Assembly (NCBI GenBank): GCA_963668605.1
Contig: OY764903.1
Location: 496,001-560,000, forward strand
Direction: 5' to 3'
Source: G963668605 sp963668605
GTDB taxonomy: Bacteria; Acidobacteriota; Terriglobia; Bryobacterales; Bryobacteraceae
DNA: 64,000 bases
Each line of letters begins with the position of its first letter. Position 1 is the stretch's first letter. Under the pieces are notes generated by a model, which saw only the letters and a program-made list of their open reading frames with translations, was not told where the DNA came from and made no database searches. A program made the translations under genes and the position numbers. Shown here in pieces: positions 53,470-62,506 of this stretch.

Positions 53470-53796
53470 CGGGGACAGCCTGACCCGTCCCACTGGCGAA
53501 AATCCCTCAAAAATTCTTTTCCGTAGAGCCAGGATTGCCACTCGTCCGCTGTCGGCCACGCATCTCGCGGGTGAGTCCGTTTTGACCCTATAACGACACG
53601 CTGCGGCCAGTTCCACACCCGAGGCCGGTTTCCCCTGGAGGCATCGCAACGGCGAATAGGCCTGCCGGGAATGATTGGGTATCCTGCGGGGGTTGCGCCC
53701 TCACGGACGGCGAACGTATTTCGAAGTCCCCGATGTACGGACATATTGTGCAGATTTTAGAATATCGCCACTGGGACCGTTCAGGCCGTCCCGGTC
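53470..53796 (+). repeat. MITE-like repeat copy R5
   Basis: Same family as R2-R4, left end GGGGACAGCCTGACCCGTCC, right end ending CCGTCCCGGTC. It starts 108 bp after the deiodinase-like gene and ends 3 bp before the stop of the convergent lipoprotein gene. Confidence 0.9.
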
Positions 53797-53799
53797 TCG

Positions 53800-54681
53800 T
53801 CAGTCGAGAGAGGTAACAAAAAACGTCCCGCCAATCCTCTGTATTCGCATTTGCTCTCTCTGCACTCCACTCCTCTCATAGCGGGTCTCCAGCGCAATCC
53901 TCCCAGAATCCGCGCTCTCTGAGACCTCCACCGAGATTATCCTTGAACTAACAATCGAGCCTGCACTGGCCTGAAGCGTCCGCATTCCATCCGCGAACTT
54001 CTGAAACTGCTCCCCAGCCAACACCTCCCCATTGGGGCGGTACACCTCCGTCAAGGAGCCGTAAGCCTTCTCATTGAAAATGCGATTCACGTTGGCCAGC
54101 AGTCGTTCCGCCTCACCTCGAAAGCTCTTCTGGTTCTGCTCGCGCCTTGCTCTATACGACGGAAAGTCACCTGCTTTACCCACAACGACGTCGTACGCCA
54201 AAGTGACAGACGGCCATTCGTCGAACGAGTAAAAGTACAAAGCGTAGAATCCCTTCTCCAGTGCTTTTTGTGGCTCAACAAAGTACATATCCGTCTTCCC
54301 TTCAACGGGCTTAACAACAACCTCTACCCGCGCAACAGGCACCCAGATACGCATGTCGGCTGCGATCACGCCAAACGGACCAGCGGGAAGCTCCGTCTTT
54401 CCCGAAAACTCAAGCCGAGCTACCTGGATCGCACCTACGTTCAGTGCTTTCTCGTACACAACAAATGCCTTCAGCCGTTCACAGTCGAAGCCAGTAGGCC
54501 CTTCGACGCCGCCGATCTGCTTCAAAATGTTGCCCCTTAGCGTGATCTTCTGACCTCCAAGCCGGGTCAGTCCCTTCTCGGTTTCCGCGTAAACACCATA
54601 GGCCTCCGGAACAGGCCTCGTTCTGCATGAAGTCAGCGCCGACAGACAGCAGATGAACAGCAGCAGAGGAAACCGTCTCAT
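53800..54681 (-). CDS. Outer-membrane-type lipoprotein, function unknown
   Basis: 293 residues from ATG 54681 (GGAGGCATTCG upstream). Lipobox L-T-S-C near residue 19 after MRRFPLLLFICCLSA. Mature protein is beta-rich then helical (FRGEAERLLANVNRIFNEKAYGSLTEVYR...FADGMRTLQASAGSIVSSRIISVEV), ending in a beta-sheet domain resembling DUF4019/NTF2-like folds. The start overlaps the stop of the beta-propeller gene by ATGA, so it was originally expressed with it; the IS insertion upstream may now reduce that. Confidence 0.7.
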   Translation of the reverse strand: MRRFPLLLFICCLSALTSCRTRPVPEAYGVYAETEKGLTRLGGQKITLRGNILKQIGGVEGPTGFDCERLKAFVVYEKALNVGAIQVARLEFSGKTELPAGPFGVIAADMRIWVPVARVEVVVKPVEGKTDMYFVEPQKALEKGFYALYFYSFDEWPSVTLAYDVVVGKAGDFPSYRARREQNQKSFRGEAERLLANVNRIFNEKAYGSLTEVYRPNGEVLAGEQFQKFADGMRTLQASAGSIVSSRIISVEVSESADSGRIALETRYERSGVQREQMRIQRIGGTFFVTSLD

Positions 54682-55096
54682 CGAATGCCTCCGATCTGCT
54701 GCCACGTCTTGCCTTCGTCGCTAGATTTCAGAAGCCCTACCTGGCCCCCTACATAGATGACGCGTCCATTATCCCGTTTTGCGGTTGCGGCAGCGCGAAG
54801 CACGGCGCCAGGGCTGGCATGAGCCTTTCGATCATACGGCGTGCTGTACAAATCACGCCATGACCTACCTCCATCGCTGGATTCGGACAAAACAACCACT
54901 AATGTGCTACTGCTACCTTTCGCGGCGGGAGGTTTTGTCGCCTTAGACAAGAACAGGTGACCAGGCAGATTGTAGTCTGACTTGATCCAAAGTATCTCTT
55001 CTTGTTTATCAGCTCGATAAATAACATCCCAGGAGTCCCCTAGGTCCCGAGATCGCACCAAAACGAAGGAAGTTGAAAAGGCGCCCGAGTATCCTA

Positions 55097-56260
55097 GTGG
55101 TCTGCGGCGAGCAGATTAACCATTATCCAGCACCGTTCGGGCGCGCTTGACCTTCTCGAGGATGTCGGCTGCCTTGGCTGTCCAAACGAATGGTTTGGGC
55201 TTGTCGTTGTGCTTGTCGATGTAGTCGCCGATGGCCATGATCAATTCCTCGACATCACGGAAGACCCCGCGGCGTAGCCTCTGCTCGGTGAGATCGCGGA
55301 AGAAGCGCTCGACCATGTTGAGCCACGAACTACTGGTCGGGGTGAAGTACATGTGAAAGCGCGGATGGCGCGCCAGCCACTTCTGCACCTTCGGATGCTT
55401 GTGCGTGGCGTAGTTGTCGGCGATCAGGTGCAGGTCTTTGCTGGGCGGCGTCAGGTCGTCGATGACGCGTAGAAACTTCAGCCACTCCTGGTGACGGTGC
55501 CGGTCGTCGCACATACTGATCACGGTGCCATCCAGCGTGCTCATGGCGGCGAACAGCGTCGCGGTTCCATTGCGCTTGTAGTCGTGGGTCATGGTGCCGC
55601 AGCGACCCTTCTTCAGCGGGAGTCCAGGCTGCGTACGGTCCAGCGCTTGGATCTGGCTCTTTTCATCGGCGCACAGCACGATGGCGTGTTCCGGCGGGCT
55701 GAGGTAGAGCCCAATGATGGCTTCCAGTTTCTCCGCGAACTCCGGATCGTTGCTGACTTTAAACGTGCGCGACAGGTGCGGCTTCAAGCCATGTCTGTGC
55801 CAGATGCGACGCACGCTCTTCTCACTAAGACCCGCCGCCTCCGCCATCGTGCGGGTGCTCCACTGGGTCGCGTTGGCGGGGGTCTCCTGGGTGGTCCTCC
55901 GGACCACCTCCTGCACTTTGGCTGGTGTGATGGTTGGGGTACGGCCAGGCCGCGGTGCGTCTTTCTCCAATCCGGCCAAACCCAATTTCAAAAAACGCTT
56001 TCTCCAGCGAGCCGCTTTCTGGTTGCTGATGCCGATCTCGGCGGCGATCTCCAGATCCTGCTTGCCGGCTGCCGCCAACAGGACGACGCGCGCTCGTTCG
56101 ACTTGGCGGGCAGGCAGCGACCGGCCCCGCGCCCACTGCTGCAAGACTTGCTTCTGGTCGTCGGTTAACACGATAGTGGGTGCGACACGCATGCGCTTCG
56201 TCTCCTGATTATAGAGACGTCGCTCTGTCGTTATTGGTTACTATTTAGGTCGCAGTACAC
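55097..56260 (-). mobile_element. IS630-family insertion sequence, copy 2, inside the propeller gene
   Basis: Same 1,164-bp element as at 47721, between TA at 55095-55096 and 56261-56262. Joining ...GAGGTTC-TA-GGATACTCG... restores codons E-V-L-G-Y-S of the target gene, so the duplication is exactly the TA. Confidence 0.95.
55116..56192 (-). CDS. IS630-family DDE transposase, copy 2
   Basis: 358 residues, the same as copy 1 except Thr for Ala near the C-terminus (RARTVLDNG). All three catalytic acidic residues are retained, so both copies look functional and transposition was recent. Confidence 0.96.
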   Translation of the reverse strand: MRVAPTIVLTDDQKQVLQQWARGRSLPARQVERARVVLLAAAGKQDLEIAAEIGISNQKAARWRKRFLKLGLAGLEKDAPRPGRTPTITPAKVQEVVRRTTQETPANATQWSTRTMAEAAGLSEKSVRRIWHRHGLKPHLSRTFKVSNDPEFAEKLEAIIGLYLSPPEHAIVLCADEKSQIQALDRTQPGLPLKKGRCGTMTHDYKRNGTATLFAAMSTLDGTVISMCDDRHRHQEWLKFLRVIDDLTPPSKDLHLIADNYATHKHPKVQKWLARHPRFHMYFTPTSSSWLNMVERFFRDLTEQRLRRGVFRDVEELIMAIGDYIDKHNDKPKPFVWTAKAADILEKVKRARTVLDNG

Positions 56261-58067
56261 TAGAACCTCGTTGGCAGCGGCGTATAAGAGTTGAAAATTG
56301 GGTAATTTGGCTTTGAGAAGCGCGGCCGACTTATCCGTCCACGTCCAGCCACCGTCTGTGCTGAAACGTCCGGTGCTTGTGCACAAGACCTTGCCGTCAC
56401 CGTCAAGCACTGCGACGTCGGGCTGCCCCCCTGCGTGACTGGCTCCTGACAAATTCAGGTCAGTCACTTGCGCTTGCGATGCAGAGCCACGTTTATAGCG
56501 ATAGACTGTATAGTTTGTATAGTTGTTTCCTGGCAGCGGAGCGGTTCCAGCCGCGGCCATTGTCGGGGTCCTCGACCGACCATGTGAGCCCTCCATCCTG
56601 TGACCGCCTCAGGGGAAGGTCGGGCCAGACACCGTTAAGATAGAGGTCCGAAGGATGATTCGCCGGGCTGGCGAAGCGTGGTGGAGGGCTTCCGTAACCT
56701 CCGTAAGAATCAGATGAGATCTGCAATGGTTGCCAGGCATGGCCTTCGTCAAAGGAAAGGGCAAACATCCCTGGTCCAAGCTGGCTTCCGATTCTCGGTC
56801 CGTGTGGGTTACTTTTGAGAATCCCTGTCGGATGTTGAACATATGCGTCAACATATCCGTTGTTTGCAGCCATAGCCAGGATGGCATCCCGGTTGCCACT
56901 TCTAGTTGGCTGGATTGCCACGATGTCGGAATGGGATAGGACACCGTAATTCAGCCCCAGGAGTTGTCCCGACGGTTCAACGTAGGCGAGGAGGCGACCA
57001 TCTGGGTCAGTGGGATTGCTGTCAGCGAGATAGATGCCGGGCTGGCTTGGGGACTGAAAGACGCCGAGCAGCGGCCCGACTTGAATGCCGGAAGGCAGAT
57101 TGATGGGGACTTGCTGCCAGGAGAGCCCGTCCGCAGAACGGTAAAGAGCACCGCTTGACGCTATCAGGACGCTTGAGGGGCCGTCATAGGCAGAGAAGAA
57201 TCTGGAGCCTGCGGGAAGGCCTTGGTTGGCCTCCACCCACGTGACACCTCCGTCAGCAGACCTGAAGATACCTTTCTGTGCGGTGAAAGCGAGGAGGAAA
57301 TCGGTCTTGGACAGCAGAATTTGGTCGATAGTGGGAGCGACTGCAGAAGCGGTCCGACTGGACTGCCGGACCGTGATCTTGGGTAATGCGGTGTCAATCC
57401 TGCGCCAATTCTGTGCGTTGTCGGAGGAAGCGAAGAGACCAACCGCTGTCAGTGCATAGCTAGTGGAGTTGAGTTTAGAACTGATGACGTATTGGCGCAC
57501 TGGTCCAAGAAGTGTAGTCGGCTGCCATGTGAAACCGGCGTCAGGTGTTCTGTACAGGCCATTATCGGTGCCGACAAAAACCTCATCCGTCTTTACTGGA
57601 TTGACCGTGAGCCAGCGTCCGGTTGTGCCGGGAAGGCCGTTATTGATGTTCAGCCAGCGCCCGCCCCTGTCGAGTGTCTTCATGACCACACCGCTGGAGT
57701 TCACGGTATAGATAATTTGCGGGTTCCGAGGGTCTACGGTTGCGAATCGAACCCCTTCGGCAATCCGGCCCCAGGAATCGCCAGTCTGAGCAAGAAGTCG
57801 GTAGAGAGATCCCTTGAAAAGCAAATGCAGTGTCATGTCTGGGCCGCCGAAGAAGACGTTTCCACATCTCTCCAAAGGCGCCATCGGCGCAGAAGCCAGG
57901 CCCTCTGCTGCAGAAGGCGCCGCAGGTTTCGCAGGAACCGCCTTAGGAGCCGCCGATGGCTTAGGAGTCGTGGTCTGGCGGGGAGTTGACTTGGCGGGAG
58001 GCCGTTGCTGAGCGTGAGCGGACATCACAAAGATGGAAGCAATCAACATGTACAGTGTAATTCGCAC

Positions 58068-58603
58068 AAAGAACCTCCTGGGAATGTCTGTCGGTAGCGC
58101 TGATTGAGCCGGAAGCACGATTTTGGATTCTCGGCAGTATCGAGTATACAGGAATCCGTTTCTCCTGAATACTCTACGAATTGGGTCACTTAAAATATGA
58201 CTAAAGAGCATACGGTTGGGTCAAATGAGTGAACGGGTCGTGAACGGTTTCCGGGACATCCATGATAAGTATTTGTCAAGGAAAAACACACTAATCCCTG
58301 AGTTCCCTGCGTCGGAATCTTTTCTACCGGCTTCTTCTCCGCTTCGTCGTCCCCAGCTTGGTTTTGGACCATCGCCGTTTGTGTCGGCTTGGCCAGACAT
58401 CCATTTGCCGCATCCGGCCCCCTGCGGGGCTTTCGCGGGATCCGGGACCCGGTCTCCTGACCCGGTCTCCGGTCGGTAGGCGGAATGATTTTCGAGAGTG
58501 ATGGTCCACGAAAGCCTCGTGATATCCTTCTGTTGAATCGCCTCGGCCGCTGTAAAACAGACTTGCAATATTGTTAAGTTATATCTTAACATTGGGATGA
58601 TGA
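58068..58603. other. Gap holding a 16-bp shared motif and hairpins, no gene recognised
   Basis: Contains GCCCC-CTGC-GGGGC and repeated CCGG-GACCCGGTCTCC segments (58430-58475) related to the MITE-like termini, and TGATTTTCGAGAGTGA at 58486-58501, an exact copy of the inner end of the cassette repeat at 36442-36457. A TTAAGTTATATCTTAA palindrome-like AT-rich stretch at about 58574-58591 lies just before the toxin gene and may be its operator/promoter. Confidence 0.5.
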
Positions 58604-58999
58604 ATGGCACGGAGACTCGCCTATCCAGGAGCGAAATTCGAGATTGCGTTCGCGAAGGAGAAGCGTGGCGCTTGCCCTGCCTGCGAGTTCTTTGACGGGC
58701 TGAGCCTATTGAACAAGGCCAAGTTGATGGCGCTCTTTCGGATCGCTGCAGACCATGGCGCTTTCTATAACGACCAGAAGTTCGGCGACCTCAAGAATGG
58801 GCTGTTCGAGTTCAAGTCGGACCAGATCCGTATGCCGTTTGCCTATGCGAAGAATGAGCGTGGACTGATTTTGATCACACATGGTTTTGTTAAGAAGAAG
58901 AACAAGACCTCAAAGGAAGAAATCGCACGAGCTTGGCGGATCTACGAAGAAGACCAAGCGCAAACCAAGCTGGCGATTGTGCGGAAGGCAAAGCGATGA
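58604..58999 (+). CDS. Type II toxin, RelE/Gp49-like
   Basis: 131 residues. GACPACEFFDGLSLLNKAKLMALFRIAADHG, then FGDLKNGLFEFKSDQIRMPFAYAKNERGLILITHGFVKKKNKTSKEEIARAWRIYEE is the Gp49/RelE fold (F-x-F-K...R-x2-F/Y, T-H-G-F-x-K-K-x2-K-T). Expected to cleave or block mRNA on the ribosome. Stop overlaps the antitoxin start by ATGA. Confidence 0.87.
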   Translation: MARRLAYPGAKFEIAFAKEKRGACPACEFFDGLSLLNKAKLMALFRIAADHGAFYNDQKFGDLKNGLFEFKSDQIRMPFAYAKNERGLILITHGFVKKKNKTSKEEIARAWRIYEEDQAQTKLAIVRKAKR

Positions 59000-59331
59000 G
59001 AACGAAGCATGAAGCTCTGATGGAAGATCCGGAGTTCCAAAGACTTCTGTCTATTGAGGCTCTGGTCGCAGAGACAGCGGAAGTGATTGCCAAACTGATG
59101 GCCGAAAAGAACGTTAGCAAGGCTGACTTGGCAAGACGGTTGAACAAGTCCCGCGCCTGGGTGACGCAATTGCTGAGCGGGAAGGCCAATATGACCGTCC
59201 GCACTCTGGCGGAGGTCGTGTATGCACTGGATGCGGAAGTGAAGATCCATGCCCGGCCGCCTGGTTGGAAGATGGCGGGGAAGCCGCTCGGCGCCGGGCA
59301 GAATGCGGCCATCAATCGTGTCCGGCTGTGA
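58996..59331 (+). CDS. XRE-family antitoxin
   Basis: 111 residues from ATG 58996 (the frame is open upstream into the toxin gene). HTH_3: VSKADLARRLNKSRAWVTQLLSGKANMTVRTLAEVVYALDAEVKIH. Coupled to the toxin above, should bind it and repress the promoter. Confidence 0.9.
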   Translation: MRTKHEALMEDPEFQRLLSIEALVAETAEVIAKLMAEKNVSKADLARRLNKSRAWVTQLLSGKANMTVRTLAEVVYALDAEVKIHARPPGWKMAGKPLGAGQNAAINRVRL

Positions 59332-59418
59332 ACGAGTTCCTGCGTTACGTCCTTCGGGCCAGGTCGCGGTAGGGACAGCCCCGAACACTTCGCTCCCTTA
59401 CGAGCAGAACTGACCCGG

Positions 59419-59853
59419 TTATGCCGCGTCTTCAACTGTCACGACCACGCGTTTGCCGAGCGCTCCGAGCGCAGCCTGCAACTTCTCCGATTTGGTGTCA
59501 TGGTTCGGGTCGAGCATTCGGCGCACCACTGTTTCACTGACTGCCAGGCGTCGCGCCAACTCGCTGTTATTGATCCCCTTCTCCCGCATGGTGACGTAGA
59601 GGGAGAGTTTTCCTGCGATCCAAAACGGGACGGAAACCATACGTTGACCGCGCCTCGGCCTCGATGGGGTGGGTATCTCCATCTTCTCGGCAATGTAGTG
59701 TGCGATCACGCTTCCGAGGCAGTCAATGGCCTCTTCCATCGCTTCCTGCGCGTCCTTCCCATCGGTGTGAGCGTGCGGGAATTCTGTGAAACTCACAACC
59801 AGACGGCCATCCTCATCTGGGCGAAACGAAGCTGGATAGCAAAATGAAAACAT
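59419..59853 (-). CDS. hicB: HicB-family antitoxin with C-terminal HTH
   Basis: 144 residues; ATG is preceded by AAGGAGGCTCCC. The N-terminal HicB fold (FRPDEDGRLVVSFTEFPHAHTDGKDAQEAMEEAIDCLGSVI) is a partial RNase H fold; the C-terminal helix-turn-helix (GINNSELARRLAVSETVVRRMLDPNHDTK) represses the operon. Next to and after hicA on the minus strand, 10 bp apart. Confidence 0.9.
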   Translation of the reverse strand: MFSFCYPASFRPDEDGRLVVSFTEFPHAHTDGKDAQEAMEEAIDCLGSVIAHYIAEKMEIPTPSRPRRGQRMVSVPFWIAGKLSLYVTMREKGINNSELARRLAVSETVVRRMLDPNHDTKSEKLQAALGALGKRVVVTVEDAA

Positions 59854-59863
59854 GGGAGCCTCC

Positions 59864-60076
59864 TTAAAGCTCTCGCGGGTCTATGCCGAGATCGCCGCAC
59901 ATGGAGCGGAACAAGCCGGAGCCGAGTTCCTTTTTGAGATCCTTTACGACAGTCATGCTGTGGCCGACGTAAACCGTTCCGTGGCTGCCAACGCCGCGCG
60001 CCGCGACCCACCGGCACGCGAGTTCCTTTCGATCTGCCAATCGCTTCACTTTCTGTAGGAACTCGCTGCCTTTCAC
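59864..60076 (-). CDS. hicA: HicA-family mRNA interferase toxin
   Basis: About 70 residues from GTG 60076 (V/M-K-G-S-E-F-L-Q-K is the usual HicA start; GTG 60094 would add six residues). Double-stranded-RNA-binding-like fold with the catalytic His in ARGVGSHGTVYVG. The toxin gene precedes hicB, as usual for the pair. Confidence 0.88.
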   Translation of the reverse strand: MKGSEFLQKVKRLADRKELACRWVAARGVGSHGTVYVGHSMTVVKDLKKELGSGLFRSMCGDLGIDPREL

Positions 60077-60218
60077 ATCCAAAGTATCGAACACAAGTGT
60101 TCGAGTGTCAAGAAAAAATGAATGCCTGCCGGATCAATCCTGAAAGCGAAAGCGTTTTGCGCGGCCGCTTACCTTCTTGCGCGCAACCGCGCCCGCGAAA
60201 ATGCGAAAATAGCCTCTG

Positions 60219-61595
60219 ATGATTCGAATCAACACGCAACTGGACGCCGCGCAGCTCAAGCGCAAAGTGACGAAACTGTGGGAAGCCTCCGCTCCCAAAA
60301 TCCGCTCCATCGACGCCGGTTATGAGCCGTCGAAGGGCACGCCGGTCTTCACAGTGCGTGGCAAGTACACCAGCCGCGGATGGACTGAATGGACGCAGGG
60401 CTTCCAGTTCGGCGCCGCGATTCTTCAGTTCGATGCCACCGGCGAAAAGGAGTTTCTCGTCAGCGGGCGTGCGCGCACCGTTGCGCTGATGGCGCCGCAT
60501 GTCACGCACATCGGCGTGCATGACCACGGCTTCAACAACGTCAGCACCTACGGCAATCTGCTGCGCCTGATCGTCGAGGGCAAGGTGCAGGGCGGGGAAT
60601 GGGAAGCCGATTTTTACAGCATGGCGCTGAAGGCGAGCGGTGCGGTGCAGGCCGCGCGCTGGTCGAAGATGCGCAACGGCGGCGGCTATATCTACTCGTT
60701 CAACGGACCGCATTCGCTGTTTGTCGATACGATCCGCTCGCTGCGTGCGTTGGCGGTCAGCCACCGTCTCGGCCACTGCCTGATGGAAGAGAACGACCGC
60801 AAGGTCTCGCTGCTCGACCGGCTCTATCAGCACGCCCGCGCCACGGCCGCGTACTCGGTCTATTACGGCGAGGGGCGCGACGCCTTCGACCTGCGCGGGC
60901 GCACCACGCACGAGGCCATCTTCAACACGAACGACGGTAATTTCCGCTGCCCGAATTCGCAGCAGGGCTACTCGCCGTTCAGCACCTGGACGCGCGGATT
61001 GGCCTGGGCCATGGTCGGTTTCTCCGAGCAGTTGGAGTTTCTCGAAACCCTGAAGGACGCTGAAGTCGAGCCATGCGGCGGGCGCAAGGACATAGCGGCC
61101 TTTATGCTCAAGGCCGCCGAGGCGACCTGCGATTTCTACATTCAGTACACGCCCATCGACGGCATTCCGTACTGGGATACCGGCGCGCCCAATCTCTATA
61201 AGCTCGGCGATTACCTCGGACGCCGTGCCGATCCATTCAACGACCACGAACCCGTCGATAGCTCGGCCGCCGCGATCGGGGCACAGGGATTGTTGCGCCT
61301 CGGCCGCTACCTTTCGACCCACGGCGAAGCGGTGAAGGGCGCGCGCTACTGGCAGGCTGGACTCACGGTGCTCGACTCGCTCTTCGACGAGCCTTACCTC
61401 TGCTCCGATCCGAAGCACGACGGTTTGATTTTGCACTCGATCTATCACCGCCCGAATGGCTGGGACCATATTCCGGAAGGCCGCAAAGTGCCGTGCGGGG
61501 AAGCGAGCATGTGGGGCGACTATCACGCGCGCGAAGCTGCGCTGTACATCCAGCGCGTAGCCGAGCAGGGCAAGTACCTCACGTTCTGGGCATAA
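60219..61595 (+). CDS. GH88-like unsaturated glycosaminoglycan/glucuronyl hydrolase
   Basis: 458 residues, no signal peptide visible, so probably cytoplasmic. (alpha/alpha)6-barrel peptides: HDHGFNNVSTYGNLLRLI, STWTRGLAWAMVGFSEQLEFL, IPYWDTGAPN, HEPVDSSAAAIGAQGLLRLGRYL and the final GEASMWGDYHAREA. Candidate catalytic Asp in VHDHGFN and PVDSSAAAI. It should hydrate unsaturated uronic acids released by polysaccharide lyases. It is followed 6 bp later by the O-methyltransferase gene. Confidence 0.85.
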   Translation: MIRINTQLDAAQLKRKVTKLWEASAPKIRSIDAGYEPSKGTPVFTVRGKYTSRGWTEWTQGFQFGAAILQFDATGEKEFLVSGRARTVALMAPHVTHIGVHDHGFNNVSTYGNLLRLIVEGKVQGGEWEADFYSMALKASGAVQAARWSKMRNGGGYIYSFNGPHSLFVDTIRSLRALAVSHRLGHCLMEENDRKVSLLDRLYQHARATAAYSVYYGEGRDAFDLRGRTTHEAIFNTNDGNFRCPNSQQGYSPFSTWTRGLAWAMVGFSEQLEFLETLKDAEVEPCGGRKDIAAFMLKAAEATCDFYIQYTPIDGIPYWDTGAPNLYKLGDYLGRRADPFNDHEPVDSSAAAIGAQGLLRLGRYLSTHGEAVKGARYWQAGLTVLDSLFDEPYLCSDPKHDGLILHSIYHRPNGWDHIPEGRKVPCGEASMWGDYHAREAALYIQRVAEQGKYLTFWA

Positions 61596-61601
61596 TTTCA
61601 C

Positions 61602-62267
61602 ATGTCCCATGTGCATCTTCAACTCGACGACGCGCTCGTCGACTACATGCGTGCGGTCTCGCTGCGTGAACCCGAGCTTCTAACACGCCTGCGCATTGAG
61701 ACCGCCGCGCACCCGCTGGCGCGGATGCAAATCACGCCGGAACAGGGCCAGTTTATGGCGCTGCTGATTCACATGCTGTCTGCGAAACGGGTTCTCGAAA
61801 TCGGCGTCTTTACGGGTTACAGTTCGACAGTCGCGGCGCTCGCACTACCGCCGGACGGGCGTCTTATCGCCTGCGACCGGAGCGAGGAGTTTACCGCGAT
61901 CGCAAAGCGCTATTGGGCCGAGGCCGGCGTCGCAGGCAAAATCGATCTGCACCTCGCGCCGGCGCTCGACACGCTCGATGCGCTGATTGCCGCCGGCGGC
62001 GCGGGTACATTCGATTTCGCCTTCATCGATGCCGACAAGACGAATTACGCCAACTACTATGAGCGCTGCCTGACGCTGCTGCGCGTGGGCGGCGTGGTTG
62101 CCGTCGACAACGTGCTGTGGGCCGGGCGCGTCTGCGACGCCGCGGTGCAGGACGCCGACACGGTCGCGATTCGGGCATTCAACGAAAAGCTCCACGGCGA
62201 TACGCGCGTGGCGCTGAGCCTGCTGCCGGTCGGCGACGGCTTGACGCTGGCCTGCAAGCTGGGCTGA
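61602..62267 (+). CDS. SAM-dependent O-methyltransferase (family 3, CCoAOMT-like)
   Basis: 221 residues. AKRVLEIGVFTGYSSTVAALALPPDG is motif I; FDFAFIDADKTNYANYYERCLTLLRVGGVVAVDNVLWAGRV carries the metal-binding DADK and D-N. Substrates in this family are catechol-like; here unknown. Its last 17 bases plus stop (AAGCTGGGCTGATCCGC, 62256-62272) are repeated at 62906-62922 across a 650-bp insertion. Confidence 0.9.
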   Translation: MSHVHLQLDDALVDYMRAVSLREPELLTRLRIETAAHPLARMQITPEQGQFMALLIHMLSAKRVLEIGVFTGYSSTVAALALPPDGRLIACDRSEEFTAIAKRYWAEAGVAGKIDLHLAPALDTLDALIAAGGAGTFDFAFIDADKTNYANYYERCLTLLRVGGVVAVDNVLWAGRVCDAAVQDADTVAIRAFNEKLHGDTRVALSLLPVGDGLTLACKLG

Positions 62268-62441
62268 TCCGCCCGGTGCGACGTAGAAGTGAGATATACC
62301 GACCGCCTCGTTGCCACGCGAACCCCCGGGGGTCGCCCAGCCTGCGCTGGATCATCGGTGGCAAAGCCCTCGTGGAATTCTCAGACCAACCAGGGAGCCT
62401 GATGGGATCTGCCGCCAAGACCGAAGGTCGAAACAATATAG

Positions 62442-62461
62442 CCCACGGCGTGAGCCGTGGG
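62442..62461 (+). repeat. REP-like hairpin, left
   Basis: CCCACGGC-GTGA-GCCGTGGG, perfect 8-bp stem. It is the reverse complement of the hairpin at 62857-62876. A second GGGGC hairpin (GCCCC-ggaac-GGGGC, 62484-62498) follows and is also mirrored near 62820-62834. Confidence 0.85.
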
Positions 62462-62506
62462 AACACGCCGGCTCGACCGCAAAGCCCCGGAACGGGGCGT
62501 AAGTCA

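Larger units (their letters stand above)
54678..58067 (-). pseudogene. BNR/Asp-box beta-propeller exported protein, broken by IS630 insertion and a frameshift
   Basis: Starts at GTG 58067, with CAGGAGG at 58074-58080 and a signal peptide MLIASIFVMSAHAQ, then a Pro/Ala/Lys linker. Repeats such as RTPDAGFTWQP, SSDNAQNWRRI, RSADGGVTWVEA, RSADGLSWQQV, RSQDGGLTWSV and, past the IS, SSDEGKTWQQI are Asp-box (S/T-x-D-x-G-x-T-W) turns of a sialidase/VPS10-like propeller. The frame stops at 56493 but continues in the next frame as GNNYTNYTVYRYKRGS to ...YAAANEVL at the IS edge (56261). Beyond the IS it resumes in frame as GYSGAFSTSFVLVRSRDLGDSW. Excising the IS and one TA therefore restores one coding sequence apart from the frameshift near 56510-56560. 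Overlaps the lipoprotein gene. Confidence 0.85.

Noticed and set aside
48884..53649. Conserved frame in the MITE-like repeats reading ...VELAAACRYRVKTDSPARC..., considered as a small gene family
   Set aside because: Several overlapping frames on both strands are equally conserved, no Shine-Dalgarno is consistent, and the decayed copy R1 loses the end of the frame; DNA-level repeat identity explains it.
47721..56260. The two IS630 copies as ends of a composite transposon carrying the 49-55 kb genes
   Set aside because: IS630 copies each have their own TA duplication and copy 2 sits in a gene whose two halves are directly rejoined, so the insertions were independent events.
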